Assembly (NCBI RefSeq): GCF_905404315.1
Contig: NC_066288.1
Coordinates: forward strand, 12,548,501-12,612,500
DNA from: Leptidea sinapis
Lineage: Eukaryota; Arthropoda; Insecta; Lepidoptera; Pieridae
Length of the DNA: 64,000 nucleotides
Direction of reading: 5' to 3'
Numbering within the stretch: position 1 is the stretch's first letter; every line of letters starts with the position of its first letter. Below are positions 20,669-31,811 of the stretch, one piece after another. The notes beneath the pieces are model-generated. The model worked only from the letters and a program-made list of their open reading frames with translations, was not told where the DNA came from and did not search any database. The position numbers were made by a program, and so were the translations under genes.

Positions 20669-21134
20669 TTGTTGATTTGGCATCCGTACCGTTTTATAAG
20701 ATAGCCTAGCGAAACTCTCTAAAAAAAAGCAATTCACACGATTGTATGAAACGTGCAGTCATTGATAGATTGACAGATGACGACGATAAACGGAGGACGG
20801 ACGTAAAAAACGGAGATAGCCGAAGTCCACTACGTTTAAAGCAACTGTTCGCTTTCAAACTTAGCCGGATTATACTTCGTTGCCAATCGCCATACTGCAA
20901 TAACTACTATTTCAAAATTATGTCCAATCATACTAAACTAAATTTAAATTTTTACGTAGGCAGTGTCGCCTCTTATTTCGTAGTATTTACATCCTTTTTG
21001 TAAAATAATACGAAGTGCCTCCTTACGGGCTATGCGCTGTTAAATGATAACGTATGTTATAGGTACTTCTTTTTAATACTAGAGGAGTTATTGTTAAGTT
21101 TTCGATTAAAATGCTACTAAGACTTAAGTTAAGC
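20669..21134. other. No gene seen
   Basis: Open frames exist on both strands near 20706-21003, but they show no recognised motif and are probably chance. Confidence 0.4.
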
Positions 21135-21210
21135 TTGTCTTAAGGTGATGAGGGCAATAGCGGTAGTGCTCCAGAATTTTGCATTTACAATAATTCTGAA
21201 TGAGAGCCAA
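21135..21210 (+). repeat. Degenerate family A fragment
   Basis: CTTAAGGTGATGAGGGCAAT … AGTGCTCCAGAATTTTG corresponds to the middle of family A; it faces the minus-orientation copy at 21259-21458. Confidence 0.45.
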
Positions 21211-21258
21211 ATTTTGTTATAACTGAACAAGCGCGAGTTGGACATGAAAGATTCTATC

Positions 21259-21458
21259 TTTTTTTTATGAAAATAAGGGACGAGATGAGCAGGACTTTTA
21301 GCTGATGGTAATTGTAACGCCCTTACCACTACAATGCAGGGCCACTCAGGATTCTCGAAAAACCCAAAAATTCTGAGTGGCACTAAAATTGCGCTCGTCA
21401 ACTTGAGACATAAGATGTTAAGACTTATTTGCCCAGTAATTTCACTAGCTATATATTA
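21259..21458 (-). repeat. SINE-like family A, 5' truncated
   Basis: T-run, then ATGAAAATAAGGGACGAGAT … CAGTAATTTCACTAGCTA, where it stops. Both hairpin arms carry the same pair-preserving change (GCCACTCAG / CTGAGTGGC instead of GCCGCTCAG / CTGAGCGGC). Confidence 0.7.
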
Positions 21459-22435
21459 TTTTTTATTTTATTTTATTTGGACTGGATTAAAACTTACAGT
21501 GTTACAAGAACTTAATTACTATACAATAGTGTGAACATTTTACACCACTTAATACTTTTCGCATATTGTTTCTAATAACACATAGCATAATACAGGTACA
21601 TCTTCTTTTTTTTTTTATCTAACTCTATCATCTTAAAATATAAACACTATAATAGTTTATTAAATATAATTTCTGTGGTTCCGTTAGTTACTTAAAATTA
21701 GCATAATTCGTGTATTTTATTAAAATGCATAGCCTATTCCTAGACATTGAAGTATATCATATTAAAGTTATCTTTACCTACAAAATCAGGTACACTTTAT
21801 TAAAAATAAAAAGATTTTTCATTTACATATCCGTAAATTTACATGACCTGTTTCTATTTAAGGTTAAAAATGTTATAATTTTCTGGTATTTTGTAGCGCT
21901 TAGTTACTCAAAAGGTGCTGATAGACTTGACCATTCGCTTATTAAGAGCAATCTAGTGAATGTAAATCTCACTAAAAAAAGGAGCGTTTAAGCGAGTACT
22001 CTAGCGGGCGTTTTAGCTAAAATGACCGTAAATTTGCTTCGAGCTTTTTGCCGAGTCGAGCAGTGTTGTCGTTGTTCCACCTACCTCCCTCTTGAATATA
22101 ACACATAAGGATAAATGGAACACAAATGTAGCATAAACGACCGCTAAGTCTGACCTATTCATGAAGTATACATTATGTAGTATTAACTAGAGCGTTGGAT
22201 AGAACCCTGAAAATGTTCGTAACGATGTTTAGCTCTATGCTTAGCTTTATTCAATGTTCAGTTCGACAAATGAAAAACAGCGAATGCTCGATGTTCTTGT
22301 GCAAGTTAATGCTCAAGTCTATTAGCACCTTTATTGAGTATGACAGGGTGAAACCCACTACTATCGCCACCATATCTACAATATCAACAGCCCACCATTT
22401 TTTTTAGTCCAAAGTCCTAAAAAAGGCATATAATT
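21459..22435. other. No gene seen
   Basis: AT-rich sequence; open frames at 21710-21991 and 22195-22407 have no recognised motif. The latter overlaps no repeat but lacks splice or promoter support. Confidence 0.4.
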
Positions 22436-22698
22436 CGTGCCGCCAATTCTGCCTTCGCATGACACGCCACAAATTAGGGTATCATCCCCACCATCTGGAT
22501 GTGTGGCGGTCCTCCACAGTGCGGTTTTCAAGGAACTTTCTTCCACGTACGACCAAGCTGTGGAATGAGCTTGTGCGGTGTTTCCGTGACGATACGACAT
22601 GGGTAAAAAAGCACGTACACCTTCCTTAAATGCGAGCAACGCTCCTGCGATACCTCTGGTGTTACAAGAGAATGTAGGCGGCGGTGATCACTTAACAC
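22436..22698 (+). pseudogene. Jockey-like LINE 3' end (family J)
   Basis: Codons for H-D-T-P-Q-I-R-V-S-S-P in one frame and the normal T-R-H-K-L-G-Y-H-P-H-H-L-D-V-W in another are visible, followed by the F-L-P-R-T-T-K-L-W-N-E-L region and the non-coding tail GTTACAAGAGAATGTAGGCG. It is frameshifted and 5' truncated. A short second scrap lies at 22826-22900. Confidence 0.7.
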
Positions 22699-22785
22699 TT
22701 TTCAGCAAGACTGCACCTGGTCTCAAGGCACGAATTAACCAAGCTTGGTTGGAATTTAATCTTCCGGTCTTAATATGAGCTTAGC
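22699..22785. repeat. Repeat unit D (also at 47549-47625)
   Basis: CAGCAAGACTGCACCTGGTC, TCAAGGCACGAATTAACCAA, GCTTGGTTGGAA and CTTCCGGTCTT are shared with 47549-47625. Unidentified dispersed repeat. Confidence 0.6.
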
Positions 22786-22825
22786 ACGTTAAGTGCGTAA
22801 CGAGGCCTAAATCATCCCCCTGTCA

Positions 22826-22900
22826 TACCTCTGGTGTTGTAAGAGAATAAGGGCACCACAATACACATCACATAACACCAGGTGACGCTCTATAAAAAAA
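22826..22900 (+). repeat. Second 3' scrap of family J LINE
   Basis: ATACCTCTGGTGTTGTAAGA … ACACCAGGTGACGCTC followed by an A-run, a degenerate copy of the LINE's non-coding end. Confidence 0.45.
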
Positions 22901-23333
22901 TATGCAACAAAAGTTCAAAGTACAAACGTAAATGGAAAATTATGAATGATTAAATTGTCTCGACTGTGTCTGTCTTGTACAAACACCTGCGTCAAATACA
23001 CTAAGCATTATTAATGATTTTATAATATTATGAATCTATTCTCTAGATCTTATCTCGAGGGAATAACGTGTATTTTGCAAAGAACACATTCGAACTTTCA
23101 AAGAGGGGTCTTATAATAACTGTTCTAAATGTTTATGCAAGGTAGAGTGAATTCTTGGTTCATCTAATCTTGAGTAAATCAAGTCATTTATACCACCTGC
23201 TTACTGCAACGATGGATTTCAGTACATACACTAACTAAGAAGTTTAAGTATTGCTTAAACTGTCACAGCACTGACAGCTAACTAAAGTTATTTAGTTGAA
23301 GAGAAACAATAATTTATTACCTTTAGTAAGGAT

Positions 23334-23700
23334 TGTTCTCCGCTGCGCTCCAACTAGATACCGCAGGCATAGTCGCAAATTGCAGCAACTAACCGGCACT
23401 GCAGTCTCGAACAATATGTGACGTTGATGTGCCAAAATACAAATTACTTACTGATGATATTATGTGATCCCAGTGTCTTTCTTATTTCGAGTAGTATTAT
23501 TATTACAAAGTTTTACTACGCAACCCGGCATTTTAGTTTCAATGGCTTGCAAAGCTTAACAGAACATGTGGCATGTCAACGTCACACATTGTTCGAGACT
23601 GGGTCGAGTATGCTCACTTGAGCGTAGTATTAGTTGCTGCACTTTGCGACTACGCATGCGGTATCTAGTTGGTGCGCAGCACAGACCTTTCCTTAATCTA
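23334..23700. mobile_element. Fold-back element with arms of about 110 bp
   Basis: Left arm 23340-23440 (CCAACTAGATACCGCAGGCA, TAGTCGCAAATTGCAGCAAC, AGTCTCGAACAATATGTGAC) is mirrored by 23565-23695 (GTCACACATTGTTCGAGACT, GTTGCTGCACTTTGCGACTA, TGCGGTATCTAGTTGG). The right arm has an extra 30 bp. The spacer of about 125 bp is AT-rich. No transposase or target duplication identified. Confidence 0.7.
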
Positions 23701-24027
23701 AGCCTAAAACCACAATCGTGTTGGTTGATGGTGAACATTTCTTTCTTAACCTCACAACAACATCACAAGCTTGGTAATTTCCGGCCATCGTTAATTTTAA
23801 TTACAATTATTAGACAAGGGTGCAAAAAATATGACGTAAAAAGAAAATATAGGTTAGGGCGAAGCGAACTTTGCAAAACAAGCTTCTAAGATTCTCTTGG
23901 ATCAAGTTTTTGAATTACTTAGTTAAGTTCTCTCAGTGTATTTTTCCTTAACTTAAATTTAATATTTTTAAAACCAATGAAAAACTTCAGAACTTTATAA
24001 TTCTATATTGGTATTATTATTATTATA
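23701..24027. other. No gene seen
   Basis: AT-rich; ends in a TAT repeat just before the SINE. Confidence 0.45.
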
Positions 24028-24268
24028 ATGACCCCTATAGCCCAGTCGTTTGTGACCCTGCCTACAGAGCCAGAGGCCCCGGGTTCGAATCCCGTTAGAT
24101 GCAAACATTTATAACATGAATATGCATGTTTGTTTCCGAGTCATGGATATTTGTATGTTTAAGTAAGTATATTGTATTAAATATATCGTTGTCTTGTACT
24201 CATAGTACAGGCTATGCCTAGTTTGGGGCAAGATAATTTGTGTAATAGTGTGTCCATATTTATTAATT
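24028..24268 (+). mobile_element. tRNA-derived SINE, uninterrupted
   Basis: Head with GGGTTCGAATCCCG B box, body with CATGGATATTTGTATG and TTAAATATATCGTTGTCTTG, and tail CTAGTTTGGGGCAAGATAAT. It shows the empty-site sequence ATTAAATATATCGTTG for the Helitron at 11136-11620. Confidence 0.8.
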
Positions 24269-24565
24269 ATTTATATATCTACTATTAAATTAAATACCAA
24301 TTAAAGATACGAATAAGTCACATGAAGGGTTTCGCACTCATCTTATGCTCTACTCTCGATAGAACACGAAGCGTAAATTTCGCAACATGAAACTAGCCTT
24401 ATATCCTAAGCACATGATCGGATTTTGTGTGAACTATTAAACACGGTCTGGTAGTGGACCATATTCGATGGTATGTCCGATTGTCCATCGTACAAAATGA
24501 TTATTATTGCCGTCCGGACCATGCCGAGTACGACGCCGGACCAATTGGTGCGAGTCGCCCAACGG

Positions 24566-24712
24566 GACAATACGACATGGGTACCTTCAAATGGCAACGC
24601 TCCTGTAATTCCGCTGGTGTTGCAAGAGAATGTGGGCGGCGGTGATTACTTAACACCAGATGACCCGTACGCTCGTTTGTCCTTCTTTTCCATAAAACAA
24701 AACCGTCGGATG
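24566..24712 (+). repeat. 3' end of family J LINE
   Basis: Contains GACAATACGACATGGGTACC, TTGCAAGAGAATGTGGGCGG and GATGACCCGTACGCTCG; the coding part is almost wholly lost. Confidence 0.65.
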
Positions 24713-24867
24713 GGCCGGCCGTATTTTTAGGCTATTATACTTGAATCTAAAAGTGGAACCCAAATAAAAAAGAGTGTATTCACTGTACAGATACTATATA
24801 CAGGAGATTATATATTATTCATGTATGTTAAAACAAAAGAAATAATTTTAACATGTATTTTATCAAA

Positions 24868-24930
24868 GTCAAATAAACTTTATTCAATAAAGCTTTAACT
24901 AAGCGCTTTTGAATCGTCACTACAAATATA
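24868..24930. repeat. Short dispersed repeat fragment
   Basis: TTTATTCAATAAAGCTTTAA followed by CGCTTTTGAATCGTCACTAC, a motif I recognise as a frequent terminal segment of lepidopteran LINE-like repeats. Confidence 0.4.
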
Positions 24931-24949
24931 TCTTTTAAATTACTGAATA

Positions 24950-25180
24950 TACCATAATATGTTCACAAATGAAATTTGAAAAACAAAATCTTATGAACGA
25001 TGCCGGACTCGAACACACGACCGACGACGGCGTTCCGTGCCGTTGCTCTAACCAACTGAGCTAACCGTTCGAGTGACGTTCATAAAGTTTAGTTTTGCAA
25101 ATTTTATTTGCGTATTAATCCTAGACATTTCTAGGGTTATCACTTAAAACAAAACAATTTGTTCATAATATGTTCGTAAA
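24950..25180 (-). mobile_element. tRNA-headed repeat (tRNA pseudogene/SINE)
   Basis: The minus strand of 25000-25075 reads like a tRNA: TAGCTCAGTTGGTTAGAGCA (A box and D arm), a 5-bp anticodon stem ACGGC/GCCGT, and GTGTTCGAGTCCGGC with damaged T-stem pairing. The flanks (CGTTCATAA…, GTTATCACTT, TTTGTTCATAATATG) recur at 62930-63330, showing a mobile unit and not a tRNA gene. Confidence 0.65.
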
Positions 25181-25855
25181 AAGTTGAGCTCGTGAGAAGA
25201 AACTCGACGGCCACTGTTTTCATTCAAATCGAGTATTTTACAATGTCTGAGATATACAGAACAAATTAGTTGATTGTTGATTACATGAAAATTAATAAAG
25301 AATTAAATGTATAAATATAAATTATCGTATATCGGATGCATCAAACTTCAGAGCTTGAACTCATTGTTTGTGTAAGGATACTTCGTGAACATGATAACAT
25401 ACAACAAATACAATAATTTATTAACTATGACATTAATTTTAAATATTTAAACCATATAATTGTCCAATCAAGATTTTCAGCTTCTAAAGAGAATTTCGAA
25501 TCAGCTTGTTAACTCACACACACACAAAAGATGAAGCGATGGTAATAACTATGCAATTTAAAAATACAAGAAAATTGGTTTGTTAAGTTAATGCAGGGTT
25601 GTGATGGCGGACCCCACACGTAATCAATAAGTAGGACCGGTATGTAAATATCTTGATGTATGTACCTTATTATCATACAATTTGTATGTTTTTCATATCA
25701 CGAACTGGAAGTCATGAGAAAAATACGCTCGTGTAATACATTACACACATACATATACAGATTACTCGTATTTTTATACTTTAAATGCATTTTTAAGCTT
25801 GTTTTGTGCAAAGTATGATTCGTCTTCTTCGTCGGATTACTCTTGATAAAGCAGT
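25181..25855. other. No gene seen
   Basis: AT-rich; contains a short CA repeat near 25516-25527. Confidence 0.45.
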
Positions 25856-26130
25856 CGTGGTCACGTCGTACGATGAACGATTCTACGCCAGTTATCCCTG
25901 GCTGTTGCTTCTCTGGCACATGTGTTGAGGGGAGTATTGGTTAGGGCTTTGATCTGGTCTGTCCAGCGCATAGGGGAGCGTCCTCTTGACCTACTGCCGT
26001 TGACCCTTCCCTGAACAACAAGTCTCTCTATGGCATGCTCTCCTCGTCGCGTGATATGTGCGAAGTATCTGAGAATACGGGCTCTGACTATAGATGAAAG
26101 CCTTTCTTTCACCTTGAGCTCTTCAAGTAT
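25856..26130 (-). pseudogene. LINE C-terminal remnant, second type
   Basis: The minus frame gives ARILRYFAHITRRGEHAIER, LVVQGRVNGSRSRGRSPMRW and DQIKALTNTPLNTCAREA, ending ARDNWRRIVHRTT and a stop. The Y-F-x-H-x-x-R-R … I-E-R-L-V-V-Q-G … R-G-R-S-P-x-R-W-x-D-Q-I pattern is a recognisable LINE C-terminus; 53830-54095 is its relative in this window. The frame is open over about 83 codons. Confidence 0.75.
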
Positions 26131-26231
26131 CGAGATGTTTGTGCAGCGTTGTGTCCAAGATACTCGTAGGATTCGACAAGTATGACAATATATATTATTG
26201 TTCCGAGGTCTCGTTAAGGTGGATATACCAT

Positions 26232-26380
26232 CATAATCGTCACCATTATTTCAGCCGAAAGACGTCCACTGCTGGACAAAGGTCTCCCCCAAAGATCTCC
26301 ACGACGATCGGTGCTGCGCTGCCTTCGGCCTCATCCAACCAACTCTGGAAATCTTGACTAGATCGTCGGTCCATCTTGTG
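26232..26380 (-). pseudogene. LINE C-terminal remnant (R type)
   Basis: The reverse strand matches …W-T-D-D-L-V-K-I … A-A … I-V-V-E-I-F-G-G-D-L-C-P-A-V-D-V-F-R-L-K, that is, the common ending read partly out of frame, followed by the ATAATGGTG-like 3' tail. Confidence 0.6.
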
Positions 26381-27781
26381 TCCTTGGTGATTTTAGTCAC
26401 TTACCAATTCTTTTACTTGGTAGTAGGGTTAAAGAAAAGCGGTAAAACATGCCTTCCACCGTATTCAAAAACAATTTTTGTAAGACAACGTCAAAATTTC
26501 GTATTTTACTTTAGGAACTCAATAGATAATTAATGTCTGTGGTAATTTAATGACCCTGAGGTAATTTGATACTTAATCGTACGTTTATAATTTAAATATA
26601 GAAAACTGGCGAACCGCAAGTCTCAATCTCTTCCATCTGAGTTATATTGATATGAGCAGCAATTTGTGTCGCGTCGATAACGGACCGATCAATCTTCCGA
26701 GTTGAAACATGCGCTATTTATACTGAAACAGGGAAATCAGTGGAGTTGACTATATTTTTTATATGATACATGTGCGTTGTGTACTATGCAGACTGTATGT
26801 ATTGATATACCCATTATTGTATATGAACTTATAATATGGAACTCCTTTTTTTAATTTGAATAAAAAAAATTGTGTGACACATTTTACAATTTATTTTGCT
26901 GTCGCTATGGCTACAGATAAATAGCATTTACAGACTTAGGATGTAATTCATCAGATATTCCTAGAAAATTACAGTTTTAAATAAAAAAAAATACCTCTGA
27001 AATATTGTTGTTACAAAAACATGTATTACTAGTTTTATTTCAGCTCGTTATGACTTCAATACCTAAAGATGAAATGGTTTCTATAAACTACAAAGCATCT
27101 GAGTAATTTAAAAAAAAACATGCAATAGCTATAATTTGTGACTTAAAAGGCAATATTTTATAAAAATATGTAACAAATTTTATTTTTAGAGAAAAAATCA
27201 ATAATAATATTAATATTAATCTAATTAATGCAAGACGTAAATAATTGTATGCCGACTCTATAAATTCCTTTCCTGGGCAATATTTAAATAGTTATTCGAT
27301 TCAGAAAGTGTGTTCGGAGGGCTCCATACCAGTAACGTCGCGGACACTGTCTTGATTGATCACCTTCGACAATTTTTAATCATTTGAAAACAGTTACACA
27401 GCGATTCTAATAATTCTAAATTTGAATTTAAAATCGTCGCCATAGAGCACATATTTTTAATTTTCAACAAAAAGTTTTTATATTTACGCAAGCTGCCAGG
27501 ACTCAGGATGGTCGAATGTCAACTTTGATATATTTCCCTCATTTTATTTGCTTTTAGATAAACGAAGTAGCGGTGATGATTTATTACCTGCTCTGCTTAA
27601 ACAATGCACTACCACTAATGTAATGTTACTGAAAGGACGCTTTTATAATGACGCTAAAATATTTTGTCTATTGTCTTCAAAATAATTACAAGACGGGCTG
27701 TCATTAGCGCTTCTAGCTGTTTTGTTTTTAAACTTGAGTGGCTGTAAGAATGACTATAACTATGTTCATTTATATTTTTTA
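26381..27781. other. No gene seen
   Basis: Long AT-rich stretch without recognised repeats; one GC-richer patch near 27300-27370 is unassigned. Confidence 0.45.
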
Positions 27782-27957
27782 TCTATACTTATAATTATGA
27801 TAATCTCAGGAACTACTGAACCGATTTTGAAAATTCTTCTGAGTGTCGTGGTCTATTATATATTATACCGAAAAATGGAAAGACTTTTTCAGACTTTTTT
27901 TTATGTTTGCAGAAAAAACAATCAGAACAATTATCTAATATCTAGATACATATAAGT
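27782..27957. repeat. Helitron-like 5' part, degenerate
   Basis: Starts at A|TCTATACTTATAATTATG and contains TGAACCGATTTTGAAAATTC, as at 2176-2340 and, in part, 29930-30240. The CTAG end was not found. Confidence 0.4.
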
Positions 27958-28349
27958 GGCTTATAATAATATATTATACTAAAAGAATTGTTCCTTAGAA
28001 ATTTCTCACTAAGAACAGCTTAATAAACTAACTAATACTGAAAAATAACACTTAAATAAAAAACTAATTTTATTATATTTTTAATAAATAAAGAAATAAT
28101 ATAGGAATAATAAAAAAATAATAAAAAAAAAGATTAATGAAAATTTTATTTAATAGTTTACTTATTTTTATTTTATTTTCGAATATGCTTAATTATATAT
28201 CATATATTGTAGTTATTATCTTGTTTATTATATTTTTAAGTTGTGCTTACTTCATTACATTAAAATCTAAATCAATATCAACAGAGACAAAGTTTTTATT
28301 GAATGAATTCGCAAGTCTATTAATTGGAGCACGGAAACCTGCATTTGTG

Positions 28350-28808
28350 AAACCCATATCTGCTCGAATTGTCGGGGCCCAGTGCTCTGTGAATGGCTCG
28401 ATCACCCGGCGTTGCATAGAGACGTCGTCGCTTCATTGTGTGTCTTCTATCGCATTTATCACGGGGAGTGTTCCGAAGAGCTGTTTCACCTGATTCCTGC
28501 CACCGAATTCTACCTTCGCACGACACGCCACAAATTAGGATATCATCGCCACCATCTGAATGTGTGGCGTCCCTCCACAGTGCGGTTGTCAAGGAGCCTT
28601 CTTCCACATACCACAAAGCTGTGCAATGAGCTTCCTTGTGCGGTGTTTTCGGGACGATACGACTTGGATACCTTCAAACAAAGAGCGTACACCTTTCTTA
28701 AGCACCGGCAACGCTCCTGTGTTTCCTCTGATGTTGCAAAAGAATTCGGGCGGCTGTGATCACTTAACACGTACGCTCCTTTGCCCTCCTTTTCTTAAAG
28801 AAAAATAT
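28350..28808 (+). pseudogene. Jockey-like LINE reverse transcriptase C-terminus
   Basis: The best preserved member of family J here. In the frame at 28382-28759: DVVASLCVFYRIYHGECSEE, LFHLIPATEFYLRTTRHKLG, YHRHHLNVWRPSTVRLSRSL, LPHTTKLCNELPCAVFSGRY and DLDTFKQRAYTFLKHRQRSC. This is the extreme C-terminus of a non-LTR retrotransposon polyprotein, after the polymerase fingers and palm, which are missing. The 3' non-coding end GGCGGCTGTGATCACTTAAC and an A-rich end follow. It is 5' truncated and without a start, hence a pseudogene. Confidence 0.8.
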
Positions 28809-28917
28809 GTGAGACAAATGACTTAACTAGAGCAACAGACACCAAAACATAATTTTCAGAATTTCAGTGTGTATCGTCAACAACAATTGGTGTATTTTTT
28901 ATTATTGTGTTTATTAA

Positions 28918-29223
28918 TTTTTATGACAGTAAGGGATGAGACGAGCAGGACGTTCAGCTCATGGTAATTGATAAGCCCTTTCCATTACAGTGCCGCTCAG
29001 GGTAATGTAAAAACTCAAAAATTTAGCGACACTACCATTGCGGTCGTCACCTTTAGACATAAGATGTTAAGTCATATTGGCCAAGTAATTTCACTAGCTA
29101 CGGCGCCGTTCAGACCGAAACACAATAATGTTTACACATTGGATACTGCTTCACGGCAGAAATAGGCGCCGTTGTGGTACCCATAATCTTGCCGGCATCC
29201 TGTGCAAAGGAGTCTCCCACTGG
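28918..29223 (-). repeat. SINE-like family A
   Basis: TTTTTATGACAGTAAGGGATG … GAGTCTCCCACTGG; one hairpin arm is deleted. It continues without a break into the extension at 29224. Confidence 0.7.
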
Positions 29224-29300
29224 TAAATGACCTTTAGTCGCCTCTTACGACACCTTTAGGCCTGGGACGTTTTTTGCTCCAGGGCAGACAGGGCATTTCT
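29224..29300 (-). repeat. 5' extension of family A
   Basis: Contains AGTCGCCTCTTACGACACC; the reverse complement GTGTCGTAAGAGGCGACTTAG occurs next to family A at 49321 and alone at 46683, so it is an upstream module of a longer element. Confidence 0.55.
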
Positions 29301-29929
29301 ATAAGTTAACGCAGTTACAAACAATTAAACCAATTACTACTAACAATTTTTGTCTGTGTGTCTATTTGTACTCACATAACCAAAAAAATTCTGCTACGGC
29401 AGGATTCATGGCTCTTATAGCCAGCGAGAACAAAATATACCTACGGTAACAGGAAATGATATTAGTTCACACAACAATGTCCTAATAATTAGCGATATTT
29501 AATAGTTTTTCCAATATTTACATCAAAAAAAAAACATTTACTAGCAACGCTCGCATGATAAATGACAGAAGTATGCCAAAACATTTAATCGTGGGAACCC
29601 TAGTTACATCCGGAACCCAAATGAGACAACCCTATCCTCATTTTCAACGAGATGCGAAATAAATATGAATGTTTTCGCCCGCGCTCGATTAGACATTGAA
29701 GATGCCTTTGGAAATCGACGCGTGCCTCATATCATAAAAAATTACACCCTACGTACTTAAGGCGCTTCACCCGGAAATATGTAGTTATTAAGTCTATTTT
29801 ATTTTCCAAAAATAAAATTATTAAATATAAACAATTACTTTATTTAAATAAGTATTTAATTATAAATCTACTCATTAAAACTTTTAATAATAAATTGTTA
29901 TTAGTCAAAAAAAATGTATTTAAACTTAA
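29301..29929. other. No gene seen
   Basis: AT-rich; nothing recognised. Confidence 0.45.
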
Positions 29930-30240
29930 TCTTTATGTATATAAATTTCGTGTCACGTTGTTTGTCATCGCTGAACTGCAAAACTATTGAACCGATTTTA
30001 ATCATATTTTTCCCACAGTGTGCAGTTTGATCCAACTTGGGGAAAGGATAATTTTTATTTCGATTCTTTACCCTTATTATGTGATTAATTTCAAGTTTTA
30101 TTTCTGAATTAATAATTCTATGTGATTAATTTTAACGCACAGTTTGACAGTTCTGTTGTGACATTATTCCATTACAAGAACAAGAAAAAAACGAAGTATT
30201 TATTAAAACTTCTACAAATTTCGTTATTATCAAAAAGATT
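29930..30240 (+). mobile_element. Helitron-like element, 5' portion
   Basis: Starts at A|TCTTTATGTATATAAATTTC followed by GTGTCACGTTGTTTGTCATC and AACTATTGAACCGATTTTAA. TC at an A^T junction fits a Helitron 5' end; the 3' CTAG end was not found. Confidence 0.5.
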
Positions 30241-30368
30241 ATAAATTTGGTATGTAATTTTGTTCGCTCCCTATGCGCTTTTGTAGGAATTCCCATATAC
30301 TTATACTACTCCAACGTGTCCTATTTGATCCTAAAACTCCTATCTATCTATAGGAAAAAATTTTAGCA

Positions 30369-30828
30369 CTAAGTTCTCACCAACTAAATCTTCGCTCTAT
30401 CCATAAACTCTTGCTTTGTACACCTGTTCATAAAACTTCCTTCTTTAACAATTCATTTACTGTGCAAGCTGATAACCTATGGAATTCTCTTCCCACTGAA
30501 ATAAGAAAGGCTCAAACTCTCCAATCTTTCAAAACAATGCTCCATAATTATTATTTATCACTGTGACAAATTCATTAGTTCTTTCCTTCGTATTATTTCC
30601 TCTATGTGTATATTTAAATTATATGTATATCGATAAAACCACCTACTGTTACCTTATCAACTAAAATTATTTCAGTACAGGTTGCCTGGAAGAAATCGAT
30701 ATTTAGCGATAAGTCCGCCTTTTACATGTATTCTTGATTTTGATTAATTTAATAATTTTGTGGTGTGCAATCAAGATATATTTCATTTCATTCGTTTCAT
30801 TTATTTCATTTCATTTGTATATAAATAC
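30369..30828 (+). pseudogene. LINE C-terminus with 3' UTR and ATTTC tail
   Basis: The open frame 30369-30566 reads LSSHQLNLRSIHKLLLCTPV, HKTSFFNNSFTVQADNLWNS, LPTEIRKAQTLQSFKTMLHN and YYLSL, then TGA. The N-x-L-W-N-S-L-P-x-E-I-R … F-K … L ending is typical of Jockey/I-group LINE C-termini. The 3' UTR runs to a TTTCATTTCATTC-type repeat at about 30780-30826. It is 5' truncated. Confidence 0.75.
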
Positions 30829-30837
30829 TAGCTGACC

Positions 30838-31135
30838 CAGCAAACGTTTTATTGCCGATATTAAAATCACGATACAAAATTAACTGTTGATTGAAGATAG
30901 GTGAAAATTTGATGTTGTATGTATTTTTAATGTTGACTCATAATCAAACAAATTAAAAAAAAATGTCAAAAAAAATTTGGCGTGGACCACCCTTAACATT
31001 TAGGGGGATGAAAAATAGATGTTGTCCGATGCTCAGACCTACCCAATATGCACTCAAAATTTCATGAGAATCGGTCAAGCCGTTTCGAAGGAGTTTAACT
31101 ACAAACACCGCGACATGAGAATTTTATATATTAGA
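30838..31135. mobile_element. Helitron-like non-autonomous element
   Basis: CTAGCTGACCCAGCAAACGT … GAGAATTTTATATATTAGA, with A before and T after. It shares GGGGGATGAAAAATAGATGTTG-type core and CGGTCAAGCCGTTTCG-type core with the element at 39550-39997. Confidence 0.75.
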
Positions 31136-31811
31136 TGCATTTCTTTAGGTTCACCTAAGCACCAGTCACCATATTATAAAAAGAAATTCCATTAATACAT
31201 ATAATAATATTTAGATCCTTCACAGTTCTATTTTTTTCTCGTGGCAAAGCAAAACGCAGCTATGAAACGGCATGCGTGCACCGAGCGCCTTAACACAACA
31301 CAATATTGTAACAAATGATTCGCATTCGAAGGGTAGAGTTATTTTATTGGAAATAGATAATTTATTTTGAGTATTTATTTGTTGCGGCCTGTCGCATTCA
31401 ATAACGTGGGAGAGGTCGATTTTCTCGCAATAATGTTATCCCTTATTAGCAGATTTATCTCCCACCCTCCGAAATATCTATGCTATAAATCTTTAACTAA
31501 AACAAATGGTGTGCTTGTATATTTCCATTTGATTTCATTGAGGTATTTGCTATTCTGTGGATTTAGATTGTCTCATTTATTTCAAAACTCAGTTTTTACT
31601 GAGTTTACTGTTGTAAAGAATTATTTTAACTCAGTAATAATATAAAACAAAGCTTCGCTTAGCCTTAACAATTATCATTAAAAAGATAAATCTCAATGTA
31701 TTCAAATAGAAAATATCAATAGTCTTTGTAATGTGTTATAAGATCGATTAATTCTATTGTCAGGCGAATTTAAACCGAAAGTTCATTCTACTCTTAAACA
31801 AATATAACATA
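31136..31811. other. No gene seen
   Basis: An ATG-less open frame at 31367-31645 has no recognised motif; otherwise AT-rich sequence. Confidence 0.45.

Noticed and set aside
25000..25075. tRNA-like cloverleaf with GGA-type anticodon loop
   Set aside because: The T stem is damaged, position 33 is not T, and the flanks are a dispersed repeat shared with 62930-63330; called a SINE head instead of a tRNA gene.
28137..28493. 118-codon frame with a hydrophobic N-terminus
   Set aside because: The hydrophobic part is AT-rich sequence (Phe/Ile/Leu codons) and the C-terminal part is an off-frame reading of the LINE at 28350-28808.
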